Origin: Strigops habroptila
Lineage: Eukaryota; Chordata; Aves; Psittaciformes; Psittacidae
Length of the DNA: 64,000 bases
NCBI RefSeq assembly: GCF_004027225.2
Contig: NC_044289.2
Location: 3,957,761-4,021,760, forward strand
Direction: 5' to 3'
Shown here: positions 11,512 through 24,172 of the stretch, one piece after another
Layout: every line of letters starts with the position of its first letter
How positions within the stretch are numbered: the stretch's first letter is position 1
Program-made: the position numbers and the translations under genes
The notes under the pieces: generated by a model
Database searches by the model: none
What the model was told of the DNA's origin: nothing
What the model saw: the letters and a program-made list of their open reading frames with translations, nothing else

Positions 11512-14184
11512 CTGGAAGAAACAACAAATATAAAAGGAGAACTTTGCCTGCACTTGGAAGCATCCCTATTACTGAGACAGCCACTGCAGAGCCTGAGGCC
11601 AGCAGGACTGCAAGTGCAGACAAAACCTAAAGCCTGTTCAGCCCTGCTGTGGTCCCTAGCCCCTGGCAGCATCCTGCCCATCTCCCAGAGCAAGCAGGAG
11701 AAAGCTGCCCTCTCAGGCAACTTATTTTCCTCAAACATCATAAAGCGCCTATGTGATTTTTGTTCCACTGCTATTAGAAATCTGCTTTTCCAGAATGATC
11801 CTTTTTCTTGGCTTGTTCTTTAAACAGCTCCTTATAACGGGGCCTCATGGTGCAGAAAACACAGCTAGGAGCCTTTGAGATGCACCCTCACCCCCTCCAC
11901 TAACAATTCTCTTTAGTGGGATTCATAAAATCTATTCTTGTTGCTGCAGATTGGCCATGGTGTGACTTTGGAGAGAATTCTTTCTGTGTTGACACTGTTG
12001 CTTCATTGTTATTCCTTCTGTACCAGTGGAACAAAATGAAAAATTCATTAAAAACTGAGGAAAAAAAAAGAAAAGAAAACCACTGACATTTCTCTATCTC
12101 CCAGCACAAAAATCAAATGCAGGAGATTGAAATCAGGGCAATGGGGAGAGAGGGGTGACAGGGTTAAATGTCTGAAGGATTCATAGCCACACACTCAGTG
12201 TCCTGGACAAACATGCTGATGAAAAGGACCTGTCACCTCCTTTATAGGGTCCCGCTATCAAATTAGGAGTCAGAGAGGCGTCTCGCAGGAGGACTTGTTT
12301 TCTCAGGAGGTCTCAGCATGCAGCAATCCCTTGGAGGAGGTGCAGGAGCTATGGTGGCCCCAGAGAGCTCCCCAAGCAGCATGTTGGCTTTCAGCCCCTC
12401 TCTCCCACTGTGGCAGGCCTCCATGCTCTCTCCTTCCTGCCAGGCTGGCACCCAGGTCCCAGATGGCCCCAGGTTCCCAAGGACATCACCTGTAGTCTGG
12501 TCTGCCCCATTTTTCCAAGCAGGGTAGCAAGGAGAGGACAGGCCAAGGAGGAGATGTGGAAAACCAAGGCATGGACAGGGGCTGCTGGCAGTGAGACCCC
12601 AGGACCAGCTCCCCCACCACACAGATGCTGCTCATGGGGTCCCAGCACCTCCTTTTCTGGCAATGGTGTTGGTAAAGGGGGGCTCTGCAGGCAGCTGTGC
12701 ACAGCCCCATGGCTTCTAGAGTCTGACTGAATTTCATGGTCCGCAGTCTCAAGGACACCTTCTAAGACCTGGAGGGACAGATCCTACCACAAGGCACAGC
12801 CACGAGGGACTCTGCTGCGCCCTGGAACCTTCCTCGCCAGAGGGACCACAGGAAAACTGCTCTGTGTTGGTCCCTCAGCCTTATGACCAGTGTATGACTT
12901 CTGTCAGGGCAGATAGACCAATGGACTTGCAACAACAGACCCCCAGTTCTGCAGACCAGAGTTCCCTCATTCACCCTTTCCTGGGATAAGGTGGACAAGG
13001 AGCATTGTCCTAGTGACAGAGGTGGGTGAGAAGCATCGTTTGTGGTTCCTTACATAGGATCCCACACCACCCCCTTTACCTTGGGGCTGGCAAGGATTTT
13101 GGCATGGGCTCCCACAGCATCCTGGCATCCAAGCTAGGACATCTCAGTCCAAACAGGTGGCTCCGGGCAGGTTAAGGGTGGGTTGTACCCTACCTGAAGG
13201 CCAGTTCCAAAGGGCAAGACCTCCCCTTATGGAGGAAAGACCCTGCAGTGGGATTTTGTGGCTTCTCAATCCTCTTCCCAAACCTGCTGCATGTTTGCTC
13301 TGTAGCTGCAGCCCTTTATTCTGATGACAGCTCTCAACCTCAATGATTACCACCACATTACTTTTTCATTCCACAAAAGGGACACCCCCAATAATCTAAA
13401 TCTTTTTAAAAAATAAAATAACAAAAGAAAACATTTCCATGATTTCTGCTCAGAAATGTCATGGAGAAAATGATTCTTTTTGTGATCAAGAGACTTCAAA
13501 ACATCCACACTGCAGGTCTCTGTGGGGCACCTTTCTGCAGGGTTATTAATAAGAAATAATTGTTTTAAATGCACAAAAGTATGTGTACTTTCTATTCCCT
13601 TCCAAAAGCCCTGCATCACTTGTCCTTAATGAATAATGAAAGATGCTTTTGTGTTACTTCCCACCCATAGACTTTCAAGTGATTGTTAAGCAATAAATAG
13701 GACTTTAAAGAAAATCAGGGTTTGATGAAAACTTAATTCTGGACTAATATGAGAAGCACCTGCTTTTGCAGCAGTTCACAGATGTTGCTGGGGCTTTTTT
13801 GTGTGAGAATTTGGGTCAATGAATGTCCCAACACTGGGAAAACATCATTAAATTGTTCTGAAATGCTACTGTGCAGCTCTGTAGAAATTAGAATATGGTG
13901 CCCCTTGATCTTCCTTCTGGAAGGAAACCAGATCACCTCACCCAGGGTATGCACTCTGACACCCTGGAGGCAGGACTGCAGTGATTCACTACCGTCCCTC
14001 GCTCTGGGCGCTGATTTAGCATGGGAAGCAAAACCCAAAGAGGAGATTGTTTTCTGAGGAGTGAGGGAACACAATGTCCCATGCGAGACTGGGGTATTTG
14101 GATTTCAGTGGGAAAGCCAATGTATTCCACTGGGACACTGACGTGGTTTTGCCTTTCAGCCTTTCTTTGGGCAGCTCACTCTGC

Positions 14185-14310
14185 AAGGGGAAAAAACTGA
14201 AGCTTGGAAGAGATGTGTGAGCTGCCCAAGGAAAATTAAGCTGACGTAACAGTTAATGCTTCACGTTTGTCTTGGTGGGTACCCAGAGATCCTGCCTCCA
14301 GCCCAGGGTC
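14185..14310 (+). repeat. MIR-like ancient SINE fragment
   Basis: The stretch reads GGGGAAAAAACTGAAGC, then a degenerate GTGAGCTGCCCAAGG, then AGATCCTGCCTCCAGCCC. This is the order of the MIR-type core (GGGGAAACTGAGGC, then GTGACTTGCCCAAGG, then CAGGTCTCCTGACTCC), matched from memory of the family. It is heavily decayed. It lies immediately upstream of the CpG island. Confidence 0.4.
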
Positions 14311-14759
14311 AGTAGGGGCTTGATGCTGGTGAGAGTTCACCTCATTTAGGGATCTCCTACTACCGAACAACCCGGCCTTTGGAGGCATCTTCTGAGCACC
14401 TCATCCTCGCACCAGCCTCAGCAGGAGTGAGCACTCTGCTGGGTAGTTCTGTGTAACTGAGCACTTAAACATCACCGTGGTTACGTTGGGATCAATGGAG
14501 AGTACTCCGAGGGGGGATTTGTCTCTGCCTTGATCGCCAGTTAATCACCTGCGCTAGGGCGAGATCCCAGGGCCGTTTGAACGGGGACATGCTGGAGCGT
14601 TGCAGCGAGAGGAGAGATGTTGCAGTAAATATGCAAGTGCCTGGAATGTGCTGGGACCACATGTGGGTTCGTGGTTCAGCCGCTGCTGCGTTACCCCTTA
14701 CACATCTCCGCGCGGGTCTGTCCCTCTGCCGGGGCTGTTACAGTGTGAATACGGAGTGA

Positions 14760-16060
14760 GGAAACGACCTTCGGCAGGAAGAAGTCTGATTCCCGAGAGA
14801 ACTGGTTTACTCCGCGAGCGTGATGCCCAAACACAGGGCAGAGAAGCCGAGCTGGAACCGTTCTGTCACCCAGAGCACCGGAGGCCGGACGAGCGGCAGG
14901 GCTGGAGTTGCAGCGGCCGCCCCCGGGACCCCGGCGCGGGCAGGAGGTGCGGGCCTGGGCTCAGGCTGACGAGAACGCGGTTTAGTCAACACGAGGACCC
15001 GGTGGAACCCGCTGCGGGACCGTACCCATTACCCCCGGACCCACCGCCCGGAGCGAACCCCCGCCCCCCTACACCGCCCGCACTGGACTGTTCCACCGCG
15101 CCAGCTGCCGAGCGGGAGGGGAGCTAGAGGAGCGGCGCTGCCCTGTGCCGAGGCCGGGCAGCACGGCATGGTACGGTACAGCCGCGCGGGGCGGATCCAC
15201 TCGGGCAGCGCCGCGGTGACACCGGAGAGCGGGCAGCGGCCGCCGGCGTATACTTCCCCCTCCTCCTGTGTCCGCTTCCCCCCCCCTCCCCGGCGCGGCG
15301 CTGTGGTACGGTCGGCGGGAAGGCGCCGAAGCGGCGGGGCGGCGCGCAGTACTGTGCCGGCGGCTCGTACGGGGCCGCGGCCGCTGCTTCGCGGCTCGTC
15401 TCTCTCGGTCCGCAGCGGTACCCGGTACCCCGCACCCTGTTCGGTGGGCGCTGCCGCCCTTCCCTGCCGCGCATCGCGCACCCCCGAGGCCGCCGCCGGT
15501 CGGCTCGACGGGGCTGCCTCTTGCGAGACGAAGCGAGCTTTCGCGGGGCTCCGTTACCAGCGGGTCTGGCGGACAGTGAGTTATTGCCTTCTTTATTAAT
15601 TTTTTTCCTGCAATCTTCTATTTTTTCCGCTATGCCATATTTTTTCTTACGTTGTTTTGTTGTTTGTGGGTTTTTTTTTCCTTTTCTTTCCTCCCGTTTT
15701 CCCCTGTTCACCGGGAAGGGGGGAGGAAGCGCGGAGATGCCGGCACCTGCGGGATGGGAAACTTCCGCGCTTGGAAGCGGCTGCCGGGTGAAATCCCGTC
15801 CCCGCCGCTGCCCCGGTGCGGAGCTGGCGGCGCCCGGTCGCTCGTAACGCGGGTCTCGGAGGAGTCGGTGCGGGAGGTGTCGCGGAGGGAGCGGAGCGAT
15901 CGCGAGTTACTCGGTGTTTCTTGCGGAGCTGCTGGGGCCGGCGGCGCGGGCGGACTGGCTGGACCGGTAGCACTGGTGGGACCGGCCCTGGAGGCTCGGA
16001 GTACCCCCGTCTGCTCCCCGGCGCGGTGGTGTTGAGCCTACGAGCTCAGTTTCACAGCGT
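14760..16060 (+). promoter_or_regulatory. CpG island, probable promoter and 5' exon region
   Basis: CpG dinucleotides are dense from about 14,760 to 16,060 and sparse elsewhere in the window. GGGGCGG GC boxes (Sp1-type) occur at 15,188-15,194 and 15,336-15,342, and no clear TATA box is seen. This fits a dispersed-start vertebrate promoter. A consensus donor, GGACA/GTGAGT, lies at 15,576 on the plus strand, and a long T/C-rich tract follows (15,582-15,710). That suggests a non-coding first exon ending at 15,575 and transcription to the right. The arginine- and proline-rich open frames in the island, on both strands, look like composition artefacts: none has a recognisable domain. Leftward transcription as well (a bidirectional promoter) cannot be excluded. 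Confidence 0.85.
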
Positions 16061-16220
16061 TTCACGATGTTTTCTGCCGCGAATACGTTCGGGTTGTCAA
16101 TTTCTGTAAATGTTTGAGGTGATGGATGGAAGTCCCGTGTTTACTCCGGGCTGCTGTCACACTGCCATATGCCAAACCGTCAGGGTGGTCCTACAGCTGA
16201 GTCCCTCTATGATTACAGAG

Positions 16221-16336
16221 CCAAAAGGCTGAGATAGAAATTGTGCCAACGGTGTGGATGTGCGCCTTTATTTTCCTGACTCTGCTGCCGGGTGTGAATC
16301 TCGGATTTGTTTCCCAGCATGGGGAAGATCCGGGCG
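16221..16336 (+). CDS. candidate first coding exon with signal peptide (partial gene)
   Basis: An acceptor-like site (CCCTCTATGATTACAG) ends at 16,220. It is followed by 37 nt without ATG, then an ATG at 16,258. From there 26 codons are open, beginning MCAFIFLTLLPGVNLGF: a short N-region and then a long uncharged hydrophobic core, as in a cleaved signal peptide, with cleavage plausible around residues 16-20. The residues that follow are polar (QHGEDPG). The frame stops being exonic at GGGCG/GTAAGG (donor GT at 16,337), giving a phase-1 intron, which is the usual phase after signal-peptide exons of extracellular proteins. It sits just 3' of the CpG island, where a first coding exon is expected. 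Weak points: the base at -3 of the ATG is T, the acceptor's pyrimidine tract is poor, and no downstream exon was identified. The gene was not recognised; a secreted or type I membrane protein is inferred only from the N-terminus. Confidence 0.38.
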
Positions 16337-19300
16337 GTAAGGCTGAGCCAGGGAACAAGTCTGCACTGGCTGCATGCTCCCCGGCTTTCCCGCGTTCTCC
16401 AGTAGCTCTTATGCTGGGGCTGGAGTGGAGACTGATATCAATAGCATCGTGATTGACTTTGGCTTACTTTTGAGGCCAGAAAAAAAGATCCTCTTATTTC
16501 ATATTAAGGAAGTCCTTGTTGTCTTTCCCCTGCAAATGAATACCATAAGGTAATCGGTAGCTGGTGCTGGTGTTTGCCAGGGTGGGCAGCACATGTTTGC
16601 CACTGCTGGTGGCTTTTGCTGGGCTGGCAGGGACAGCGTGAGCGTTGGGGCTGGTATTTGCTGTGGACCTCAGCGCCCAGGCTGAGCCTGTTTTCCTTGG
16701 CTCTGAGCACCACTGGCTGTCATCTCGGGTGAGCAGTCATGGGGAGGAAGGTGTAGGCTGTCCTGCAGGACCTCTGGATCATCCCTGCTGCAAGGAGGAA
16801 ACCTGCCGGCTTCTACAGGTGCTTCCACAACTGGTTTCCATTCCTCAGTTGAGAAGGGGCAGGTGGTACTTCCACTTGCATTTTGTCCCATCCTTTATTC
16901 TGTGGTTTGCTCTGATTTGGGCTCTTTGTGTTTAATTCTATGCTAAAGGATAAGGAAGCAGTTTGTTTTCTAGGCAAACCAGCAGCAGAGCTCCTGGATG
17001 AGGAGCCAGTACTGACATGGTGTGAAGGATCTTCACGGGTGGTAAGAAGCCTGTGTCATGAGCAAAACCTCAGGTTAAGCCACAGCAGTGTGGCTCTGTA
17101 GCATCCTTTATGGGCTGCCTACTCTCAGTGACAGCTTGTCACAAGGTTTATAGCTCACATTCCTGGAAGCCTTTTTATGACCCTTGTTTTTGGTGAGCAG
17201 CATTTGGCTTGGCTGTGTGTGATATCCTTCTTCAGGATGTAAAGACTGACACTCATTTAGCTCACCATGCTGTGCCGTGAAGGATTGCGGTATTCTGCTT
17301 GTGTAAAGCTAATGTTGCAGATGGGTTTCAGGGGAATGGCAAAGCAGAAGAAGGTGGGTCTCTTAAGAACCACTTTCTTTAGAAAAGGCGGATAATAGGC
17401 AGCAAGTTCTGGAAGGATGTTTTATTTGGGGATTGTAAAGAGAGGCTTAAAGCTCTTGCCAGTAAACAGTGTATGTGGCATAAGTGATGAGTCTCGATCA
17501 CTCAGAAAAATAACTGTTAACACATTCCCATTGCCAAGAGAGCTTTTGGCTCTCATTGTCCCAAATTATCAATAAAAGCAACAGAACTTGTTTTGATTTG
17601 AGTTCTTTATTGATGGCTGCGTAAGAAGTTTTCAGACCTAGATGTAAACTTGCATCTACTCAAAGAAAATGGCCTATGGATATAAAAAGCTTTGGTATGC
17701 TAAAGGTACTGCAGAGTTATCCAAGATGTTAATTATAGGTATTGGAAATAGCTGTGTCTGTCTTGAAGAGATTTGTAGCTTTTCCTTCCTTGCCCCCTCC
17801 CATTAAGTTACTGTCTTGCCCAGCACAGGGTTCTGTCTCTGTATTTGAAGAAGCACAAAGGCATTGGTTGTAGAATTGCTGAAGTGAAGAGGGGAAAAGA
17901 AACAAGAATCAAATTTTGAGCTCGAGTTTTGATTCCAAAACGAGCTGCTCGTTCTTTTCACAGCTTGAGGTTTGTGGTGGAAAGGTTGAAAACACCCAGC
18001 AAGAAAAACATGCTAGGAAAAAAATCTGAAACAAGCTAAACAGAGTGAAATTCAGAATAAACTGTCATCAGAGAGTGTTTATAAACCTACTGGAGAAAAG
18101 GGAGGAAGGAAGCATTTGGATCAATAACAAGTTCCTTTTTATAACTGTAGTTCTTTAATCATATAGCTTAAGAAAAAACCCCAGTCCTGAATGTGTGCTT
18201 TTTATACCTGTGTTGATAGCTGAGGCTAAATCTGCAGAGTTCATGCTGATGTGGGTAATCTGAATCAAGCTGAATAGTAAAGAGGCTCTTAGGAGAATCT
18301 GAAACCCAGGAGGCATATTTCAGACCTGAGTTATGTCACTTTTTTTAGAGGTGCCTCAGGCAACTGCATTTTAAGAAGACAAAGCTTTTGTTTTCAAGCT
18401 GGCCTAGAAAAAATGCCAAGGATGAATCCCAAATAAAGGCTTTCAGAAGTTGTCATTAGTGATTAAGTTGATTTTGCTGTTGTGCACAGAATGCTGCCGC
18501 CTTCCTCAGCGTGGTGTCAACTCTGTCTATTTTTATTTTTGCCATCAGTCCTGGCCTATCTGTTTAATTCAAGTGAATAATTTTACATGGTGGTTCTCAC
18601 CTGAAAGTGTATATTTAATGAGAAGGTCAGATGTCTGCTAGCTCCATCTCCCAACATAAAATTAATTGTATGTGTTTTACCAAAGGCAGAATTGACGTGA
18701 CACCAGGGCAGAGATTGACTCAGACCTCGCATTCTGCAGTATTAACATCTGCTTGTAAGTGTCTAGTTTTGCATTTAAGCTGCTGGAATTAACAAAGCCA
18801 TGGCTTGTAATGCTGAGCAAAGACTGTTTTTCTCTGCATCTCTTAGGAAATCCTCAGCTTGATGCATGCAAGTGGTGAATCTAAAGCTTTTCTTGTGGCT
18901 TCTCATGTTTCTTGTGGCTTAAAACAATCAGAAATAGTATCCTGTTGTTGCCAGGGTGTGGGCAAACAAGAGAAGCTACTCCTGTGCAGTCTGAGATGGG
19001 GGATAGTGTGCGCGATATAACAGATGAGGCTGAAGCATGGATGTGGAAAAGTATATTGCCTGCAATCTACAGTTTTGTAAGCTCCCAGTGAGGTCCTCCT
19101 TGCTTAAGAAGGGTGGAGTAGTGGGAGTATTGTAGTGACTTCCTCTTCTTGAAGAAAACAAGAACAATTTTTGTCTTAAAATCTAACCACCTTAAAGCAG
19201 CATTGGTGTTATTAGCAGCATCTGAAGCTGTATCGCCAGGACAGGAGGTATCCCTGGAGTTAACCTCCCCCTGAGAGACAACTGTTTTCTGTGGCTGTGC

Positions 19301-21023
19301 CTGGCTTTGTTCTGGATATCCAGGGAAAGGCTATAAGGGCAGCGTGAGTCATCTTTTTGGCTCTTGTATAATGCTGTTCAACACAAACAATCCTGTTTGT
19401 TCTGCTTATTGAGGTCTCTTGTATCTTCCAGCATGAAGATGTAGATGCACAGTCTCCAGGGGACCTGCTGAGCTGCTGTGGCTGTTTCAGAGTCACTCTG
19501 GCACCTAATAATAATACTATCTTTTTAAAGAGCAAACCTTAAGAATATGTTGAAACCAAATACTGACATAGAGCAAGATGTGCTGAACTCTGTTTCAGAA
19601 GCATTGCTGCAGAGTATTTCCTTTACTGAACATCCATTTGTAGACTTTGCCAGTGATATTGCGCTCTCCTTTTTTTTGTTCCCCAAAGTCTGGTTTTAAA
19701 ATAGAAAGCATAATGCCTTTTTTTTTTTCCCCTCTAAGAAAACAAGAATGAGGTAAACAGCATAGGCACCTCTGGGCTACGTCTGTGTGAATTCAGTGAT
19801 TCCCAGGTGAAGTCTGCAGCATCATCTGAAGGTGGTGTGTGATGGTCCTGAACAATAGGCACTGAGAAGGGCTGTAGCTTTATCTGATGCTTTTGCAAGC
19901 AGCTTTTATTTCTACAAACACAGCCACAGTGGGGATGAATGTGAACTTATCTTCTGACTGCTATTACAAGCAGAGGAAGAATGGTGAGGCACGATGTATG
20001 AGCAGGAGCAATAACTGGGGCAGTGCAGCTCCAGCTCCTGCTGTGTCAGGATTAAGTGGCTCCTGCTGCGTCCCTTCTTCCTTGGAAGGAGAACATCTTT
20101 CCGCATGAGGGTCTGCCTGCTAGTGAGAGCTCCTGAATGTGGAAATAGGGAAGACAGTTTCTGCTGGAGAAGATAGTGTGGAAATGGTGGCAATGGACAC
20201 TTGTTCTGCAAGCTGGGAATAGATCAGTGCTATTATTCATGTTAATGTTATGAATTCCCAAGTTCAGGACTAGGCAGGCAGAGGACACAAGGTGGACAGA
20301 GGTGGCAGTTTCAGATGTTCCTCTCCTGAGCTCTTGATGTCTTTGTTAGTCTATATCTCATGTTTTTCTTCTGCCATCAGCAAACTTTCATTGGAAAACT
20401 GTCTTGGGAGCATTTGGGGGAAAAATCCTTCCTCTGGAAGGATACGGGGAGCACTGGTTCTGCCAGCTCTCCTGCACAGGGAAAAAGTACCTCTGCTTGG
20501 AGGTGAGGGGTCTGTTTGAACTGAACTTGTGGATAAAGGCTGCCGTCTGGGAAAGATGCAGATGACCTAGTGCTCCAGTGAAGAGTTTTGGACCTTGACT
20601 ATGTGGGCCTGGATGGTAGCAACAGCTTCTGTGGATATCGTATGACTGAACTGGCAGGCAGTGCTGTCCCTTTCACCTCGCCTTCCCTCTCTTCTCAGTT
20701 GCATCCTAGGCTTGCCAGGACTTCAGGGTGGCTCTCCTGGTCTGAGATATTTCCACTATGTAGGAGACTGCAGCTCAAACATAATTATTGTGGGGTTTTT
20801 TTGTAGATAGATGTGAGAAACTCTGTGCTTGCTCTTGGACATATCATTGCAGAGCTGATGGTGCTGCATGGCCTGACCAAGCATGTTCCTGCTTAAAGGG
20901 CAGCGTTGTGGTGGTTTGGTGGTTCAGCAGCTCCTGGTTTCTGTCCCTGGAGCTGTATCTGCTTGTAAAACAAGTATTTGCTTGTGACTGTTGGTTCTGC
21001 AGCCATGTGCAATGCTTAGAGGT

Positions 21024-21060
21024 CTTACCAACTCCTGAAACGCTTTTGGGAGTTGGTGAG
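21024..21060. repeat. short inverted repeat (12-bp arms, one mismatch)
   Basis: CTTACCAACTCC at 21,024-21,035 is complementary to GGAGTTGGTGAG at 21,049-21,060 except for one pair, with a 13-base spacer. It could form a small hairpin. Arms of this size occur by chance at this window length, so little weight should be put on it. Confidence 0.5.
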
Positions 21061-23326
21061 AGCTATAAGCACTGCAGAAATCCTCTTGAGCTTCTCTAGT
21101 AACTTAGGCTTATTTTTTCTATTTATATTTTTAAACTTTTACTCTGAAGTTTAGTGTGCAACTCTTGCTCGTGCATTTCAACAGGCTGGTCAAACTTTGC
21201 CCTCATCTATGCTGGAGTTGAGAGGTCCCATACGTTCTCTCCCAGGTTGGTACGCAAGCCTAGGAAGAGACCTGCAGGCATCACTGCAGACAGGGCATCT
21301 GTGCAGATACAGGCAGGGGTTGCTGTAGATCACGTCACAAAGATGGGGACCTAGACTGTGGACCTGGCTTTAAAATTTCAGTGCTTAAAAAAGTTCATAA
21401 AACTACTGAAAAATCTTTGATACAGCTAATCTCATGCAGTCAGTATCCTTTCTTTAGCTCTGGTAGCATCTTGGCACTCACAGGGCACAAGTGACAGTGA
21501 AGAGCAATATCTGGTGGCAAATTCCTCTGGAAGGATGCCTTGTGAAGCTAATGCTGTTGAACAGCTTCATGAGCACATGGGGAATGACTGCTGTCACCGA
21601 TACACATCAAAGGTGGGCTTTGTGGTTTTTCTCTTAATTAGGAATGGAGTGCTTTCTTCCAGATGGGCTCCCCAGCCATTTGATTGTGGCATAAACAGCA
21701 TTTTCAGGGAGGGCACGTTAATAAGCTGAAGTTTGCTAATACCTCCTGTGAGCAGAGCCACACCTCATGGCAGGAGAGAGGCAGGAAGGGCTTAGATTTT
21801 AATTAAAGTTGTTGTGAGGAAGAAATTAAATCTGGTCTCTGGCCCTGCTTGTATTAGGAGGGGAGAGAGCTCAGCCTCTCTGAACCAAGCTATTAGCCAC
21901 CTTCTGTTTGCCTAGGAAAAAAGGCAATTTCTTTGTCAGCTTTTACCCTGGCTCCTGGGCCCTGTTTGCTTGTTTATTTTCAGCAGCTCCCCAAATCGCT
22001 TTGAAGATGGGCTTAAACGTTGATCACCTCTTACAGTCCTTTATCTTTGTTTTGGCAGCAGGCGTTACAAAAGCTATCATAAATTACCTCTTTTCCCAAA
22101 ATGAACGAGCTGTGTGTATATCTGGTCCAGAAGAATAAAGCTCTTTCAGCCAAAGTATACATCAGCTGATGTGTCTGCTCCCAGTTCTCTTGGATTCAAG
22201 TTCCAGCCCAGTCTGGAAAGCAGCAGGGATCCAGGAAAGAAAAAACCAAAGTGCTATTTAATTTCACGGCAAAAGCAAATAAGGGTCCGTTTGCTGAGCA
22301 GGATCCTGTGTAAAACAACTTGCTCTTCCTTTATTGCCACAGTTGGGGTCTTTCCTTTTCTTGGTGCTTGCTGAAGGGGTGGGAGGGCTCTGCTGGGTGA
22401 TGCTGTGCAGCCGGTGGAATGCAGCAGTGAAATGATGCCTGGCACTGATAGCTGCTGGCAGGCTACTTTGGAGAAGAAATGTCGAATCCCTTCCTTCCTT
22501 TCCCATTTGAGCACTGAAACCTGCCAATGATGTGGAAAAAATACTCCCCAACAGCAAAGCATTTATTCTGTATCAAACAGGCAGGAGACAGTGGAGGTGG
22601 CTAATTCAGTGTAGAAAACCCCAGAAGGTGCAGTTTAACAGGAAGCAAGATTTCATACCTTGTTATGTAGCACTTTGCTGATGGCTACTTTACGTATGCA
22701 GATACATTTTTGTTAGCACTTAAATGATATCAGCTCATACCTACCCCTTTCCTGAGTTAACTTGGGTCTTGGGTACCAGCCTGGGAGAGAACTTGGGAGT
22801 GCATAACTGACTTGTTGTTTAGATGTGTGATCACCCTTGTTCCTGTAGCATATTCCAACGTACTGGTGAGAGGAGCTCCAGCAGGACTCAGGGTGCAGAT
22901 GGGTTTGCCCAACTGAAGGTTGCCAAGGCAATGGGTGCTGCAGCAGCCTGAGCAGTGGGGGAAAAGGCTATGTGTGGACTTGTAATAGGGGCTGGCCTCT
23001 GCATTCATTGCTTGTATTATCATTTCCTTCTGCAGTTCAATTTGCAGATGCTGTATCACCATCCAATTTTGTGTGCTTCTAGCTGATGATGTATGCCTGC
23101 TCAAAGACTGATTTGCAAGAGAGGGGAAAAATGCTGTGCTTGTGACCTCAGGATTAGTAGATTTTAGCCATGATTGTAGCATAAACATCTATGTTTTATA
23201 GTTTGTTGAGAGGTATTGGTGCATGGAATTCTAGTTCTGCAAGTCATGGGCTGTTACTCATTATGTGTTATGTGAGTAATTTATGGCTTCCCCCGAGTCT
23301 TCACAGCTGGGTTGGCAATCTGTAGC

Positions 23327-23364
23327 ATGAGGAGTAAATATTAGTATGAGGACTAAATATTGTA
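23327..23364. repeat. two-copy 19-bp tandem duplication
   Basis: Two adjacent 19-bp units (ATGAGGAGTAAATATTAGT and ATGAGGACTAAATATTGT plus one base) differ at only a few positions. It is a small local duplication with no other sign of function. Confidence 0.7.
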
Positions 23365-24172
23365 TGTTTACACAAGGCTTCTCTAGAAGTCCCAGAAAAG
23401 AGGATGAACTCCATGCTTCAACAGGCTGCTCAGGCCAAAAAGTTGCCACGTCTTGGGGCAAAATGCAGTTGGACAAAGCAGCCCAGCTATATCTTATGAA
23501 TATAGACACTTCCTTATTTCTTGGTTGTAATGAAAGAGGATCATAACCAAGCAAGCATCTCTGCAACCTATGATGATGCAACAGTGATGTGAGGGAGAAA
23601 GCTTTGTGCGATGATGGAAAAGAGCCTTTAGATCCACTGAGTTACTGTTTGAGAAAAGAAAATGCTTTTTTGGAAGTTCATACCCTCTGCCTGTGCTGGA
23701 CTGATGCTCTTGTCTGTAAGAAACAGGCTGATGCCCACAAGGTGCTCGAGCCCAATTGCAGGGAGTGAGAACTTCTGCTTCTAGTGCCTGGTTTTTAAAT
23801 ATCCACGTAAGAGTGGGCAGTAAATTTGGATATTTCTTTTTGTTTGTTTTTCTTACCTTGAAGTTTGTCAACTTTCTATTTTGCCATTTGAGCATCACAG
23901 TCATGAGCAAGTAGACTGAAGACTAACTCATAAAATAGATGTAAACTAATTGCTTTTTTCTTGTTTATTCCTTGAATTTTGTTTGTTACTAGCTTGCTAA
24001 CAAGAATAAAGGAGAACAGGAATGTTGGTAAGGCTTCCTAGCCTCTAGAGTCTCCAGCATCCTGGTTCTTGTCCCTTTCCTGGGTAAAAAGATCCATATT
24101 TTTAACAAATACTAAAAGTCTGGAGGACTTCCTAGCCAATCTTTGACTTATTTCTTTGTCAGGTACTTAAGA

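Larger units (their letters stand above)
7031..14184. other. non-coding block between CR1 copies and CpG island
   Basis: No exon is supported strongly. Contents include a very recent 38-bp tandem duplication (9,514-9,589) and a region open on both strands (9,441-10,391). There is a small minus-strand exon-like segment (11,466-11,511) and a minus-strand open frame preceded by a good acceptor (13,733-14,053). The stretch 8,800-9,420 is AT-rich with AATTAG and TAATTA-type cores, like vertebrate conserved non-coding elements. No CR1 tail is visible. Confidence 0.5.

Noticed and set aside
15124..15711. 195-codon Arg/Pro-rich minus-strand frame and overlapping plus-strand frames in the CpG island
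   Set aside because: Long frames are expected in GC-rich sequence. All are low-complexity Arg/Pro/Ala/Gly with no domain and conflict with one another on both strands.
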